A program made the position numbers and the translations under genes. From Bacteroides ndongoniae (lineage in GTDB: Bacteria; Bacteroidota; Bacteroidia; Bacteroidales; Bacteroidaceae): a DNA stretch of 64,000 bases. Location of the stretch: the NCBI RefSeq assembly GCF_900108345.1, contig NZ_FNVV01000013.1:1400944-1464943 (forward strand), written 5' to 3'. Below the pieces are notes generated by a model. It saw only the letters and a program-made list of their open reading frames with translations. It did no database searches and was not told the DNA's origin. Below, in pieces: positions 34,867-44,482 of the stretch; within the stretch, counting starts at the first letter, position 1; each line of letters begins with the position of its first letter.

Positions 34867-37242
34867 ATGGCAGACAGACCGTTATACATAACACGACCGG
34901 AAGGGGACGATCTCTATACCGTCCTCCAGCGCAGGACACTCGCCGAACTGCAGCGTCTTGCCGGAGAGGTGTGGACGGACTACAACCCGCATGACCCGGG
35001 TGTGACCGTGGCAGATGCAGTGAACTATGCCCTAACGGAGACCGACTACAAGTTAGGATTCTGCATGGAGGACTACCTGACGGACGCCGATGGTACATGG
35101 TCGGTGTGCGGATACGGGCTTTTCCCCGCATCCGAAGTCTATCCGTCCGCTCCGGTGACACCGGATGACTACCGAAGGCTTATCCTCGCCCGGTTCCCTA
35201 TGGTCCAGAATGTGGATATAATCCCCGACCTTGGCAACTGCTCGTACAGTTTCATTCTCAGGCTGTCGCCTTTCTTTACTGACGAGGCTGGAGTTATCGG
35301 TCGTGTGCGCAGTTTCCTGAACCGCCACCGCAACCTGTGTGAGACCATAGGCGGGGTAACGATCGGGCAGCCGGAGAAACTGACACTGGAAGCCGAACTG
35401 GAAATACTGCCGGGCTGCAATGCCACGGAGATACTGGTACAGATATACTGGACAGCGATGCAGTATCTGTCCGGCTCGGTACAGCTGGAAGTCAGCGATT
35501 CCGGGAATCCGGAGCAAGGACCGGACCTCAGTTCCTGGTATGATGGCCCGGTGAAGGACGTGCGTGCTGTGATACCGCTTCAGAGGAATACCGAGAGGGA
35601 ACTGTTCTGGCGGCTGAATGGGATAGAGGGTGTCAGAGGCTTCAAGACATGCTGGTTCAGGGACACGGAAGGGCGTGCGGTGACGGATTTTAAGGACGGA
35701 TATATGCTCCGGATACCCGACAGCCTGTCGGACATGGTGGTGACGGTCAGAGGAGAGCGGGTGTATGCTGATGTGGACGAGTTCAAGGAGAGACTGAAAG
35801 CCAAGTACTTCCTGCGCTCTACTTTGAGGATGCGTCACTTGATGCAGGAGCACGGACGGGGCATGACGGATGTACATGGGGACACCTCGGTACAGGAAAT
35901 GCGCCGCAAGGCCCGTTACAGGGATGTCTACGGACATTATCCCGTAGCCGGTGAACTGCCGGAGTGCTACCGTACATCCGACAAGGATTTTGTCAGCGGC
36001 ACGCCTGCCTCTAAGATAGCCGAAGCGGTGAATTTCGGAAGTTACCTCCGGCTGTTCGACCTGCTGATGGAAAGGGGCATGGGCGAGCTGGCCGGGTTGA
36101 AAAGCCTGCTGTCGATCGAAGAGGAGGATTCGCCTTCCCGAATACCGACCCTGCCGGAAGGGACTCTGGACATGCGCAAGCGCAGGGACAGACAGAGGAA
36201 TGTCTCGGCATTGAAAGACAGATACATGGACTTCCTTGACGGCCTGTACGGGACAGACAGCAATCCGCTATGGCTACGGGAATTCGACTACTACAGCCGG
36301 TCGGAGGATGACCGTCTGAAACGCAGGATGGCTTTCCTGAGGGAACTTCCGAGACTGGTCCGCTACCGCTCGCGCGGAGTGGATATTACCGGAACATACG
36401 GAGGAGAGAACATACCTGCGGTGAAACGCCATCTTTCTTTGCATCTGGGCTTCAACTGCGACGAGGAGGTATCTGTGGGCAACATCCTTCCGGGACACAA
36501 CCTGATACTGATGGGTGACGGGGAGAAAGGGCACCGTGTGCGCGAGCTGATGAACTCCGCCATGATAGACGACTCCCTGTTCGATGACGACATGGTGGAG
36601 GCCATCGAGCCGGACGACCCGCCGGGGACAGAGGAGGAACGGCTGAGACGTGACGAGGATCTGAGGCGCAGCCTGCCGATATTCAACTCCAACTGGATCA
36701 GCGGTTCTCTTTTCCGGGAGGGCATCCGGCTGGACAACTACAACCTCGTGCCGGACGGCAGCGAGTGGATACTGGCGTTCCGCGGACGGGAGGAACGGCT
36801 GAGGATGAATCTCGGGAGGTCGGACGATAAGGAGCGTCTGCGCGGCTGGGCCAATACCCTGTGCCGTTATCTGCGCGGGCTGAACCGCCAGTGTGAGGCG
36901 GTGTATGTGGTGGAGAAGAGCCTCTTCAAGCCTGCGGAGCGGCTCTCCGTCCTGCTGGTATTCTCCGGATGGACGGCCCGCACGCACTCGCCCCGTTTCA
37001 GGGATGCCTGCACACAGCTGGCAAGGTCGGTGATTCCGGCACATTTGAAAATGGAGACCTGCTGGCTCAATGCCTCCCGGATGCAGAGGTTCGAGGAATG
37101 CTACCGCAAGTGGCGCGACTGTCTGGCAGGACGTCTGCCGGAGGAGATGCGTGCCGGACTGCAGAAGGACATGACGGATGTGATTGATGCCGCACGTGCC
37201 TCTGAAGCAGGCACCGGTGACAGTTCAGGTACCGCGACTTGA
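34867..37242 (+). CDS. Second large baseplate protein (Afp12-like)
   Basis: A 791-residue protein. Near the start, VWTDYNPHDPGVTVADAVNY is a hallmark of Afp12/Pvc12-type baseplate proteins. Residues about 110-300 carry gpJ-like alternating strands (YSFILRLSPFF, LTLEAELEILPGCNATEILV). The C-terminal half contains helical and mixed regions. It pairs with the Afp11-like protein in wedge heterodimers. It begins 24 nt after the previous gene and is followed by the tape measure gene. Confidence 0.8.
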   Translation: MADRPLYITRPEGDDLYTVLQRRTLAELQRLAGEVWTDYNPHDPGVTVADAVNYALTETDYKLGFCMEDYLTDADGTWSVCGYGLFPASEVYPSAPVTPDDYRRLILARFPMVQNVDIIPDLGNCSYSFILRLSPFFTDEAGVIGRVRSFLNRHRNLCETIGGVTIGQPEKLTLEAELEILPGCNATEILVQIYWTAMQYLSGSVQLEVSDSGNPEQGPDLSSWYDGPVKDVRAVIPLQRNTERELFWRLNGIEGVRGFKTCWFRDTEGRAVTDFKDGYMLRIPDSLSDMVVTVRGERVYADVDEFKERLKAKYFLRSTLRMRHLMQEHGRGMTDVHGDTSVQEMRRKARYRDVYGHYPVAGELPECYRTSDKDFVSGTPASKIAEAVNFGSYLRLFDLLMERGMGELAGLKSLLSIEEEDSPSRIPTLPEGTLDMRKRRDRQRNVSALKDRYMDFLDGLYGTDSNPLWLREFDYYSRSEDDRLKRRMAFLRELPRLVRYRSRGVDITGTYGGENIPAVKRHLSLHLGFNCDEEVSVGNILPGHNLILMGDGEKGHRVRELMNSAMIDDSLFDDDMVEAIEPDDPPGTEEERLRRDEDLRRSLPIFNSNWISGSLFREGIRLDNYNLVPDGSEWILAFRGREERLRMNLGRSDDKERLRGWANTLCRYLRGLNRQCEAVYVVEKSLFKPAERLSVLLVFSGWTARTHSPRFRDACTQLARSVIPAHLKMETCWLNASRMQRFEECYRKWRDCLAGRLPEEMRAGLQKDMTDVIDAARASEAGTGDSSGTAT

Positions 37243-37277
37243 TGGATTATAGTTTGACAATGTAACACCATACGCCG

Positions 37278-40200
37278 ATGACAGTGATTGACAGGATATC
37301 GTTCAGCTTCCGGATGACGGACGAGCAGTTCGCCAGAGACCTCTATGCGGACTGGGACGGATTCTGCCGCCGCTGTGTCACAGATGTGATGGAGGATTTC
37401 TTCTCCCCGTATGACACCAAGGACTCCTACATCGAGATAGACAGCCTCGACCTTAACCTCGGTGACATCCCGCAGGAGGATTTCATGAACGAGTTCCCGG
37501 CAAGGCTGCGTGAGGCGTTGGAGAGGAATTTCATTCCACTAGTACGAGGAATTACCGCCAGAGAGTCATCTACCCGACAATATCTGGAAGGGGTAAGCGG
37601 TTATCAGACCGGTCCGTCTGCCTCAGCGACAGAAAAGCGATTTGAGAATTTCCTGCATTATCTGGAGTACGGCTTCTGTCTGCCGGAGTGGAGCGGCTGT
37701 GATTTTGATCCGGCCAAGGAAGCGGACTTCTTCAAGGGCAGGGATTATGCCGGACGGATTGCCGCTCTGATTGTGTCCAGACCACATGCTGCCGTCAGGT
37801 TGTCGATGCACTCCGGAGATTCGGATTTCGGTATGGATATCCTGCGGGCCGTGATTTCCTCCGATGCCATCGGGGAATATGAGAAGCGGCGCCACATAGC
37901 CGCCACGTTGGAGCATTCTCCGCAAACGGTCATCAAGCTCATACATGAGACAGGCAAATCAGGAATCCTTGACGGCATGGCCGGGCTGATAGAGTCCCCA
38001 CAGGTCAGGGGCATCATGGAGGCGGAGACGGAAAGTCATGCGGAGATTGACCTTCCGGAATACTGGTACAGGCTCTACAGCTGGCTGCTGGAGTATTATC
38101 CTTTCAACGGAGTGCCGATGTTTGGGGACAAGCAGCATTTCCGCCTGCATCTGAACCGCAGCCTGCTGTCATTCATACACGGCCGCACCTATCCGTCATA
38201 CCTTTCCAAGGCTGAACTGACCGTGCAGTTCCTCATGGCGGTGTTCGGAGCTGAACATTATACCGCCGTACTTGACATCATCTACCACAACCAGCCTCTC
38301 AATCCGGACGGCTCCCCTGCCGGCGGGGACAGCTATGCCTGGGAACTTTACTATACGCTGATGCAGCTCTCGCTGATAAAAGCGAATGCAGTAAACACAG
38401 ACCGGGCATTCACTCCTAACAAGGATGATATATCTGCCATTCGGAAAGAATTGACAGAAGACGAGAAGACTACACGCACATTCCGTGTGGAGCGAGATAA
38501 TATATCTTATAACCATGCTAAAACGGAGAATATAGGATCAGAAGCATTAGACCAGTTTATAAAGTATACGGAAAGTTTCGGGCAATGGTTAGAGGACAAT
38601 AATATTCCTCCTGTCGTTAAAAAACGCCTCATAAACCGCCTTGTCAGGGAAAATCCGGACGAGTTGGTACGGTGGCTGAAGGCAGGACAGGAAAAGCGGA
38701 ATATTTCTGTGCTGGCATCCCTTTCGAATGGCAGGTCATTATCCATGCTGGCTGGCAGGATTTCCCTGCAGCTGGCTGAAGTTATATCCGTCATTTCAGG
38801 TCAGGCAGACAATATTGTCACCCATGTCTCATGGCTGAAAGAAACCGACAGATCCCGATTCGGACAGATGGTATATCTTACGATTCTGGAAGGTATAGCC
38901 GACGGTTCGCTTTCCACATCGGGTACTGCCGGGGAAATAATCATGCGCATTACTGAACGGCTGTTCAAAGAAGTCGGAGGAGCGGCATCTTCAGAGGACA
39001 GTACCGTTCCGGAACCGATACGGGAATTTCTCGATGCCGTCAAAAATGCAATACCTGGACTGAATGTATCGGACAGTGTTCCGGATCAGTACTATCGTCC
39101 GCTGCATCCTGACAAAGGAACTGCGGCATCCGAAACGCCCGCATCACTTAAAGCGTTGCTGCTTGACAGAAGCATTCCAGACTCCGGAAAAAGACTGCTC
39201 CTGCTTCAATGGTTCGACACATGGAATGGTGATGAAATCGGACTGGTATCGGCCCTGTATTCTGAACGGATATTGGAGGAAGCGATAGATATTCTTGAAA
39301 GTTCGCAGCTCAGACAGATTGCATCAAGACTGACTGGCTCCGCATACGGCTACTATGGTACAGGATATTACATTTCCTTGGCCGTCAGTCTGATTGCCGA
39401 CAATATGGAGACCCTGGCAGGTGTCGTTTCCCGCCCGGCAAAAGAGATATGGCTATCATTGCTCGTATCGCTGGTATCAAAAAGGAAAGCCATGTTGCCG
39501 GCAGTTGATGATAACGGCATGGAGGATATTGTCCGCCTGCTTACCGATACAGTCGGCAACGGCCATACTGATGCTGCATTGGAGTACCTTTTCCATAAAT
39601 TGGTCCTGAAACCATATCCATCGGTATCGGAAAGTCCGGCATCAGGCGGGGAATACTGGGTTGCTGCCACTGACGCTGAAAATGGCTCGCTTCTGTCCCT
39701 GTTGTCCGAAATCAGGAAATATATTCGGGTTCATGATGGCCAGTCTCCAATTGAACGCTTTCTTGATAATCCTGCCGAAATCGCAGAATGGCTTCGAGAC
39801 GATGCTTTCCCTATATCACAGAAGCGGGAATTACTCCGTCGTTTCATGTCTGCGAGGCCGGACAAGGCAGCAGAACTTGTACGGGAGAGCATCATTTCCG
39901 ACAGCAGCTTGCTTGCCTTGTGGTCGGAAATATCGGATATCCATATACTACTGGAACTTGCAGGCAGTATTGACAGCAGATTGTCCTCAGTGACAGAGAG
40001 GATTGTCATGCGTTTGCAGGATACCGGTGCAGGTGATGTCATATTCAAAGGTGCCAGCGGAACAGAGTATGACAAGGCCATTGCAAAGGCAATACTGATG
40101 ATGCTTGCAGAAGAGCACAATACGGATTCCATTAATACTGAAAGTATTGTCTGGATGTTCATGGATACCCTGCATTTTGCAATTACCGGCAGCAAGGACT

Positions 40201-41546
40201 ATACAGCTTCGGAACATCAGGAATGGGAGTCCGCCGGATTGAAGATTGTCTCTGACATTGTGCCTTCCGGGACCGTTCCTGCCGAATCATCATCGTCAGA
40301 AACAGAAGGTATGCCGCCAGCTTCTCCGGCAGATGGACAGATGCCGGAGACTCTTGACAGGATGTCGGAATGGCTGATATCTTCGTCTGTCAGCGATACT
40401 GCAAAATCGCAACTGCTTCGACACTATGCCCGCTGGCAGCCGGACTTGCTCTGGAGGCTTATCCTCTACTCATCGGGAACTTCCGCTACAAGGGCAATTA
40501 TTCCGACGAAGTGGGCATCGTGGCTTGACAGGGACACATTATTGGAAATGATTTCGGGCATCTCCCTGACTTTGGGTGAGACTTTGCGACAGACAATCAC
40601 CGCCGTATCGGGAAAATACAATATCACCGATTCCGCATCTGCGGAAGCATTGGTAATCTTCCTCGCATCCCATCCTTCGGATAATGTACATTATTTAGAA
40701 CCGCAGGCTGTTGTCCGGGACTATATTTCAGCATTGGAGCCTCACATATCGGCAGGCAGGGATAATACGGAACGGGGAAACATTGAGGAAACAGGGAATG
40801 TTGTGTCAGAAGTTCAGGGCCAAGAAAAGAGTTCCATACTGGTTCAAAAACGGACTGAAACGTCTGAAATACCTGAGATAATTCCTTATAATGAAGACAG
40901 AAAATCCGTGCAGGACACCGTTGCCAAAGAAACCGAAATGGAACTGCATATAGAGGATAAAGAACGGATTATGGAGGATGCCGTCCTGCCGGAATACATC
41001 GAGATTCCGAATGTCGGACTGTGCCTGTTGGCTGTATGGTTCACCCGCCTGTTTGATATGCTCGGCCTGCTGGAGGCAAATACCGACGGGAAGAAAGACC
41101 TGAGAGATACAGCAGCCAGGATAAGGGCGATATTCATCCTGCAGCGGCTGGTTACGGACGAGAAAAGGGAATACAGGGAGCAGGAACTGGCATTGAACCG
41201 TATACTGACCGGATGTCCTTTCCATGTACCGCTGCCCAGGACATTGGAACTGACCGACAATGAAATTAGGACCGCAGAGTCCATGCTCTCCGGAGTGAAG
41301 GCCAACTGGGACAAGATGAAAGGCACATCGGTGAAAGGTTTCCAGAAAAGTTTCATCGAGCGTCCAGGGAAACTGGAGCAGCGCGAGGACAAATGGGTAC
41401 TGTATGTCGAGGAACGCTCATACGACATCCTGCTGGACTCCCTGCCGTGGTCATACCGGACCATACGGCTGCCGTGGCTGAAAAAGAAGATCAATGTCGT
41501 CTGGCGTGACAAGGAAGAATTTGATTTTGAGAATTATAACAATTAA
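37278..41546 (+). CDS. Contractile injection system tape-measure protein (Afp14-like)
   Basis: A protein of 1422 residues and the longest in the block. The N-terminus (VIDRISFSFRMTDEQFARDL ... YIEIDSLDLNLGDI) fits the CIS tape-measure family. Most of the rest is helical with repeated WL/LL-type pairs (for example FGQWLEDNNIPPVVKKRLI and MSEWLISSSVSDTAKSQLL), suggesting tandem helical units. The C-terminus returns to a conserved domain (GLCLLAVWFTRLFDMLG ... WSYRTIRLPWLKKKINVVW). The number of helical units is expected to set tube length. Mid-gene composition is slightly more AT-rich than the ends. Confidence 0.85.
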   Translation: MTVIDRISFSFRMTDEQFARDLYADWDGFCRRCVTDVMEDFFSPYDTKDSYIEIDSLDLNLGDIPQEDFMNEFPARLREALERNFIPLVRGITARESSTRQYLEGVSGYQTGPSASATEKRFENFLHYLEYGFCLPEWSGCDFDPAKEADFFKGRDYAGRIAALIVSRPHAAVRLSMHSGDSDFGMDILRAVISSDAIGEYEKRRHIAATLEHSPQTVIKLIHETGKSGILDGMAGLIESPQVRGIMEAETESHAEIDLPEYWYRLYSWLLEYYPFNGVPMFGDKQHFRLHLNRSLLSFIHGRTYPSYLSKAELTVQFLMAVFGAEHYTAVLDIIYHNQPLNPDGSPAGGDSYAWELYYTLMQLSLIKANAVNTDRAFTPNKDDISAIRKELTEDEKTTRTFRVERDNISYNHAKTENIGSEALDQFIKYTESFGQWLEDNNIPPVVKKRLINRLVRENPDELVRWLKAGQEKRNISVLASLSNGRSLSMLAGRISLQLAEVISVISGQADNIVTHVSWLKETDRSRFGQMVYLTILEGIADGSLSTSGTAGEIIMRITERLFKEVGGAASSEDSTVPEPIREFLDAVKNAIPGLNVSDSVPDQYYRPLHPDKGTAASETPASLKALLLDRSIPDSGKRLLLLQWFDTWNGDEIGLVSALYSERILEEAIDILESSQLRQIASRLTGSAYGYYGTGYYISLAVSLIADNMETLAGVVSRPAKEIWLSLLVSLVSKRKAMLPAVDDNGMEDIVRLLTDTVGNGHTDAALEYLFHKLVLKPYPSVSESPASGGEYWVAATDAENGSLLSLLSEIRKYIRVHDGQSPIERFLDNPAEIAEWLRDDAFPISQKRELLRRFMSARPDKAAELVRESIISDSSLLALWSEISDIHILLELAGSIDSRLSSVTERIVMRLQDTGAGDVIFKGASGTEYDKAIAKAILMMLAEEHNTDSINTESIVWMFMDTLHFAITGSKDYTASEHQEWESAGLKIVSDIVPSGTVPAESSSSETEGMPPASPADGQMPETLDRMSEWLISSSVSDTAKSQLLRHYARWQPDLLWRLILYSSGTSATRAIIPTKWASWLDRDTLLEMISGISLTLGETLRQTITAVSGKYNITDSASAEALVIFLASHPSDNVHYLEPQAVVRDYISALEPHISAGRDNTERGNIEETGNVVSEVQGQEKSSILVQKRTETSEIPEIIPYNEDRKSVQDTVAKETEMELHIEDKERIMEDAVLPEYIEIPNVGLCLLAVWFTRLFDMLGLLEANTDGKKDLRDTAARIRAIFILQRLVTDEKREYREQELALNRILTGCPFHVPLPRTLELTDNEIRTAESMLSGVKANWDKMKGTSVKGFQKSFIERPGKLEQREDKWVLYVEERSYDILLDSLPWSYRTIRLPWLKKKINVVWRDKEEFDFENYNN

Positions 41547-41558
41547 ACATATACCGAT

Positions 41559-42239
41559 ATGGAAGCAGAAAAGACATACCAGAACAAGGTACCGCGCACC
41601 ATCCAGCAGAAGCGTGGCGGTGAAGGCGCACTGGAGTTTGCTGACAACCGTCAGGGTGGAATCCTTCAGGCGGTGGCAGAGCCTGTGCAGCGGCTCGAAG
41701 ACGAGGACGAGACATTGCAGGGCAAGTTCAAGAATACGCTACAACGGCAGGAGGATGACGAAGAACTCCTGCAAGGCAAGTTTGAGCAGCCCATACAGCG
41801 GCTCGGTGACGAGGATGATGAGACATTACAGGGAAAATTCGCACAGACCGTCCAGCGTGAGGAAGACGATGAAGCCCTGCAGGGTAAGTTCGAGCAGCCT
41901 GTACAGAAGAAGAACGAGACGGGGATGCCCGACAACTTGAAAGCCGGGATAGAAGACCTCTCCGGCTTCTCAATGGACGATGTGCGTGTGCATTACAACT
42001 CCGACAAACCGGCAACCGTGCAGGCTTTGGCCTACACGCAGGGAACCGACATCCATGTCGCTCCCGGACAGGAACAGTACCTGCCCCACGAGGCATGGCA
42101 TGTGGCACAGCAGATGGCAGGCCGTGTCGAACCGACCACCGAAGTGGGTGGACTGCCCGTGAATGACAATGTAGACCTTGAACATGAGGCCGATGTGATG
42201 GGTGCAAAGGCGAACAGTTATTACAATGAAAGAGTATAG
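41559..42239 (+). CDS. eCIS_core (DUF4157) protein with HEAWH motif
   Basis: A 226-residue protein. Residues about 44-116 hold four tandem repeats of about 18 residues with the core LQGKF followed by Q and an acidic stretch. Residues about 122-226 are the eCIS_core (DUF4157) domain. It has GMPDNLKAGIEDLSGFSMDD, a metalloprotease-like HEAWH at 177-181 (Zn ligands H177, H181) and a later E/H cluster (DLEHEAD) that could give the third ligand. This domain is a marker of eCIS loci and is often fused to or encoded beside toxins. Here it ends without a toxin domain, and the cargo candidate starts inside its 3' end. Confidence 0.9.
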   Translation: MEAEKTYQNKVPRTIQQKRGGEGALEFADNRQGGILQAVAEPVQRLEDEDETLQGKFKNTLQRQEDDEELLQGKFEQPIQRLGDEDDETLQGKFAQTVQREEDDEALQGKFEQPVQKKNETGMPDNLKAGIEDLSGFSMDDVRVHYNSDKPATVQALAYTQGTDIHVAPGQEQYLPHEAWHVAQQMAGRVEPTTEVGGLPVNDNVDLEHEADVMGAKANSYYNERV

Positions 42240-43122
42240 TGAAAAAAAACATGTAGCTTCGAGAGTTATTTTTCAACAAAAAAAGAATTCTCCTTGTCAT
42301 CAAACTATTTCTATATGGGATATCTTTTCTCAAAAAAAACCAATTCAATGTAAATATCAATGGTCTAGCAACGGAGATGACGGAGCTCTTATAGGCGATA
42401 AATATGTTATCAAATTAAGTGGATATAACTCAAGTGCTGAAATTTATGATAAAAAGGCAAGAGGATTAGGATTGATAACGCCTGATTCCCAAATTATTAC
42501 TAGTAAATCTCGCTTGTGGAAAGAAACAGTTGAAGTCGCATTGAAGGATGTTAGGTATAGATGGAGAAATGGGGAGAAAATAAGTGGAATAGATACAGCA
42601 TTGTTGATGAAAAAAATTAATGGGCAAGAACTTACAAATATTTCATTAGATAAAATTCCCAAAGATAAAAGTGTACAAAACATATTCCAGAATATTGGAA
42701 AGATTTTAGTTCTTGATTTGTATATGAGAAATTATGATCGATTTGGATTGGAAAAATATAAGAATCAACTTGGCAATTCAGAATATGACGATCCTGGTGA
42801 TGGAAAATGGATGCCATGGTCTATGAATGAAGAAAATTTATTCATTAATATTGATACAGGTAAGGCCATTCCTATTGATTCAGGATCCTATTTTAGAGGT
42901 ATTAATAAGAAGAAATATAGAATTTATGCTTATAAATTATTGGAAAATAACAAAGAAGATATAATAACTGATATAATAAATAATAGTTATTTTAAAAAGA
43001 TGTTTACAATAAACAACAAGAAAGGCGAAGAGGTCATTCTAAAAAACAAAAAAATAATTGCAAAAAACAATTTGGAAATTGGAATAAATACAGCAATAGA
43101 AAAATTGTTTTTGAAAAAATAA
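42226..43122 (+). CDS. AT-rich kinase-like cargo candidate (actin-fragmin/PI3-4K-like pattern)
   Basis: A protein of 298 residues from the ATG at 42226, overlapping the eCIS_core gene by 14 nt. It is very AT-rich against its GC-rich neighbours. Residues 57-64 (GDKYVIKL, Lys63) look like a nucleotide-binding strand. Residues 164-172 (DLYMRNYDR) and 204-220 (NLFINIDTGKAIPIDSG, Asp218) give the D..xxN-DR...N...ID-G order of PI3/PI4-kinase-like and actin-fragmin kinase catalytic loops. There is no signal peptide. The N-terminal 45 residues are basic and disordered and could direct loading. I infer a toxin that phosphorylates a target. The fold is a motif-level guess, and an atypical kinase of another kind is possible. 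Confidence 0.6.
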   Translation: MKEYSEKKHVASRVIFQQKKNSPCHQTISIWDIFSQKKPIQCKYQWSSNGDDGALIGDKYVIKLSGYNSSAEIYDKKARGLGLITPDSQIITSKSRLWKETVEVALKDVRYRWRNGEKISGIDTALLMKKINGQELTNISLDKIPKDKSVQNIFQNIGKILVLDLYMRNYDRFGLEKYKNQLGNSEYDDPGDGKWMPWSMNEENLFINIDTGKAIPIDSGSYFRGINKKKYRIYAYKLLENNKEDIITDIINNSYFKKMFTINNKKGEEVILKNKKIIAKNNLEIGINTAIEKLFLKK

Positions 43123-43170
43123 TGTAAACGAACTAAAGATCCATCTTATCTTTAAAATAAAGGAATTTAA

Positions 43171-44463
43171 ATGAAACTCTCTATCGACTGGTTCAACCGG
43201 ATGCTGACCACAGCCATACAGCTGTATTTTCAGCAGGGGTGCGAATACTCTTCCATTGAGGAAATCGTGCCCCCTGATGACGGATGGCTGGAAGAGATGA
43301 CAGGTCAGCAGGACATTTCATTCAATGACCGTGTGATAATCATGTTGGCCCTGATGCCGCATACATGTCCGCAGGCCCTTGACATCTTCTTCGTCCAGAA
43401 CAAGAACTTCGACCGCCAGTACACCGAGTTCGGCGGTTGGAAAGGGCTGTCTCATGGCGGATTCCTGCCTACGGGTGAGACCGCCTCGTTCATCATTGCC
43501 GGTGAGGATATGGAGAAGAAGAAAACTGTCATCAGAATGTTCCAAAAGGATTACTGGTTCTATACGAAGAACATCCTGCGGCTGGAGGGTGCTGGCGAAG
43601 GCGAGCCGTTCCTGAGCGGCCAGCTCCGTCCTTCCGAGGAGTTTCTGAGCCATGTCCTGCTCGACAGGGAGTACAAGCCGGACTACAATATCGGATTTCC
43701 GGCCAAACGCATCACCACGGAACTGGAATGGGAGGACATGATACTGGACTACAATACATTGGAAGCCCTTGAAGAGATCAATACATGGATTGAACATCAG
43801 CACACTATCATGGAAGGCTGGGGACTGAAACGCTTCCTTAAACCGGGCTACCGAGCCTTGTTTTACGGCCCGCCCGGAACCGGAAAGACCCTTGCCGCCA
43901 CCCTGCTCGGCAAAAAAAACAACATGGATGTCTACCGTGTGGACCTTTCAATGATTGTGTCCAAATACATCGGTGAGACGGAGAAGAACCTGGCCAAAGT
44001 CTTCGACATGGCAGAGAACCGCAACTGGATTCTGTTCTTCGACGAGGCGGACGCCCTTTTCGGCAAGCGCACCTCGACCAACACCTCCAACGACCGTCAT
44101 GCCAACCAAGAAGTCGCCTACCTGCTTCAGCGTATTGAGGACTTCCCCGGCACAGTCATCCTTGCCACAAACCTGAAGTCAAACATCGACGAAGCCTTCT
44201 CCCGCCGCTTCCAGTCCATCATCTACTTCCCGATGCCTGACGAAGAACTCCGCGCCGCCCTATGGCGCAGTATGCTTCCTAAAGAATGGCTCGGCGATGA
44301 TGCGGAAGAACTCATCGCTACCGCCGCCCAGACCGAAATCTCCGGTGGTTCCATTGCGAATGTGGTAAGAAGGTGTGCGATAACATTAGTAGAGAACCAG
44401 CAACAAATGTTGAGTTTAGTATTGTTACATGCCTCCATACACAGGGAAGAAAACGGGACATGA
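43171..44463 (+). CDS. AAA+ ATPase of the injection system (Afp15-like)
   Basis: A 430-residue protein. The N-terminal 200 residues are specific to the system. The C-terminal AAA+ module has Walker A GPPGTGKT (about 233-240), Walker B ILFFDEADALFG (about 288-299), a sensor-1 region ILATNLKSNID and an arginine-finger region AFSRRFQSII. Afp15/Pvc15-type ATPases are needed for assembly or cargo handling but are not in the particle. It is the last core eCIS gene and lies 19 nt before the hybrid kinase. Confidence 0.9.
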   Translation: MKLSIDWFNRMLTTAIQLYFQQGCEYSSIEEIVPPDDGWLEEMTGQQDISFNDRVIIMLALMPHTCPQALDIFFVQNKNFDRQYTEFGGWKGLSHGGFLPTGETASFIIAGEDMEKKKTVIRMFQKDYWFYTKNILRLEGAGEGEPFLSGQLRPSEEFLSHVLLDREYKPDYNIGFPAKRITTELEWEDMILDYNTLEALEEINTWIEHQHTIMEGWGLKRFLKPGYRALFYGPPGTGKTLAATLLGKKNNMDVYRVDLSMIVSKYIGETEKNLAKVFDMAENRNWILFFDEADALFGKRTSTNTSNDRHANQEVAYLLQRIEDFPGTVILATNLKSNIDEAFSRRFQSIIYFPMPDEELRAALWRSMLPKEWLGDDAEELIATAAQTEISGGSIANVVRRCAITLVENQQQMLSLVLLHASIHREENGT

Positions 44464-44482
44464 TAATTATTAGCTCATATTT

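Noticed and set aside
20604..44463. Reading the locus as a type VI secretion system
   Set aside because: VgrG, PAAR and gp25 are shared by both classes, but there is one phage-like sheath, a DUF4255 cap, an eCIS_core protein, a tape measure and an Afp15-like ATPase, with no TssJ/L/M membrane complex or ClpV.
20604..44463. Reading the locus as a prophage tail
   Set aside because: No capsid, portal, terminase or lysis genes; the gene set and order match extracellular injection systems.
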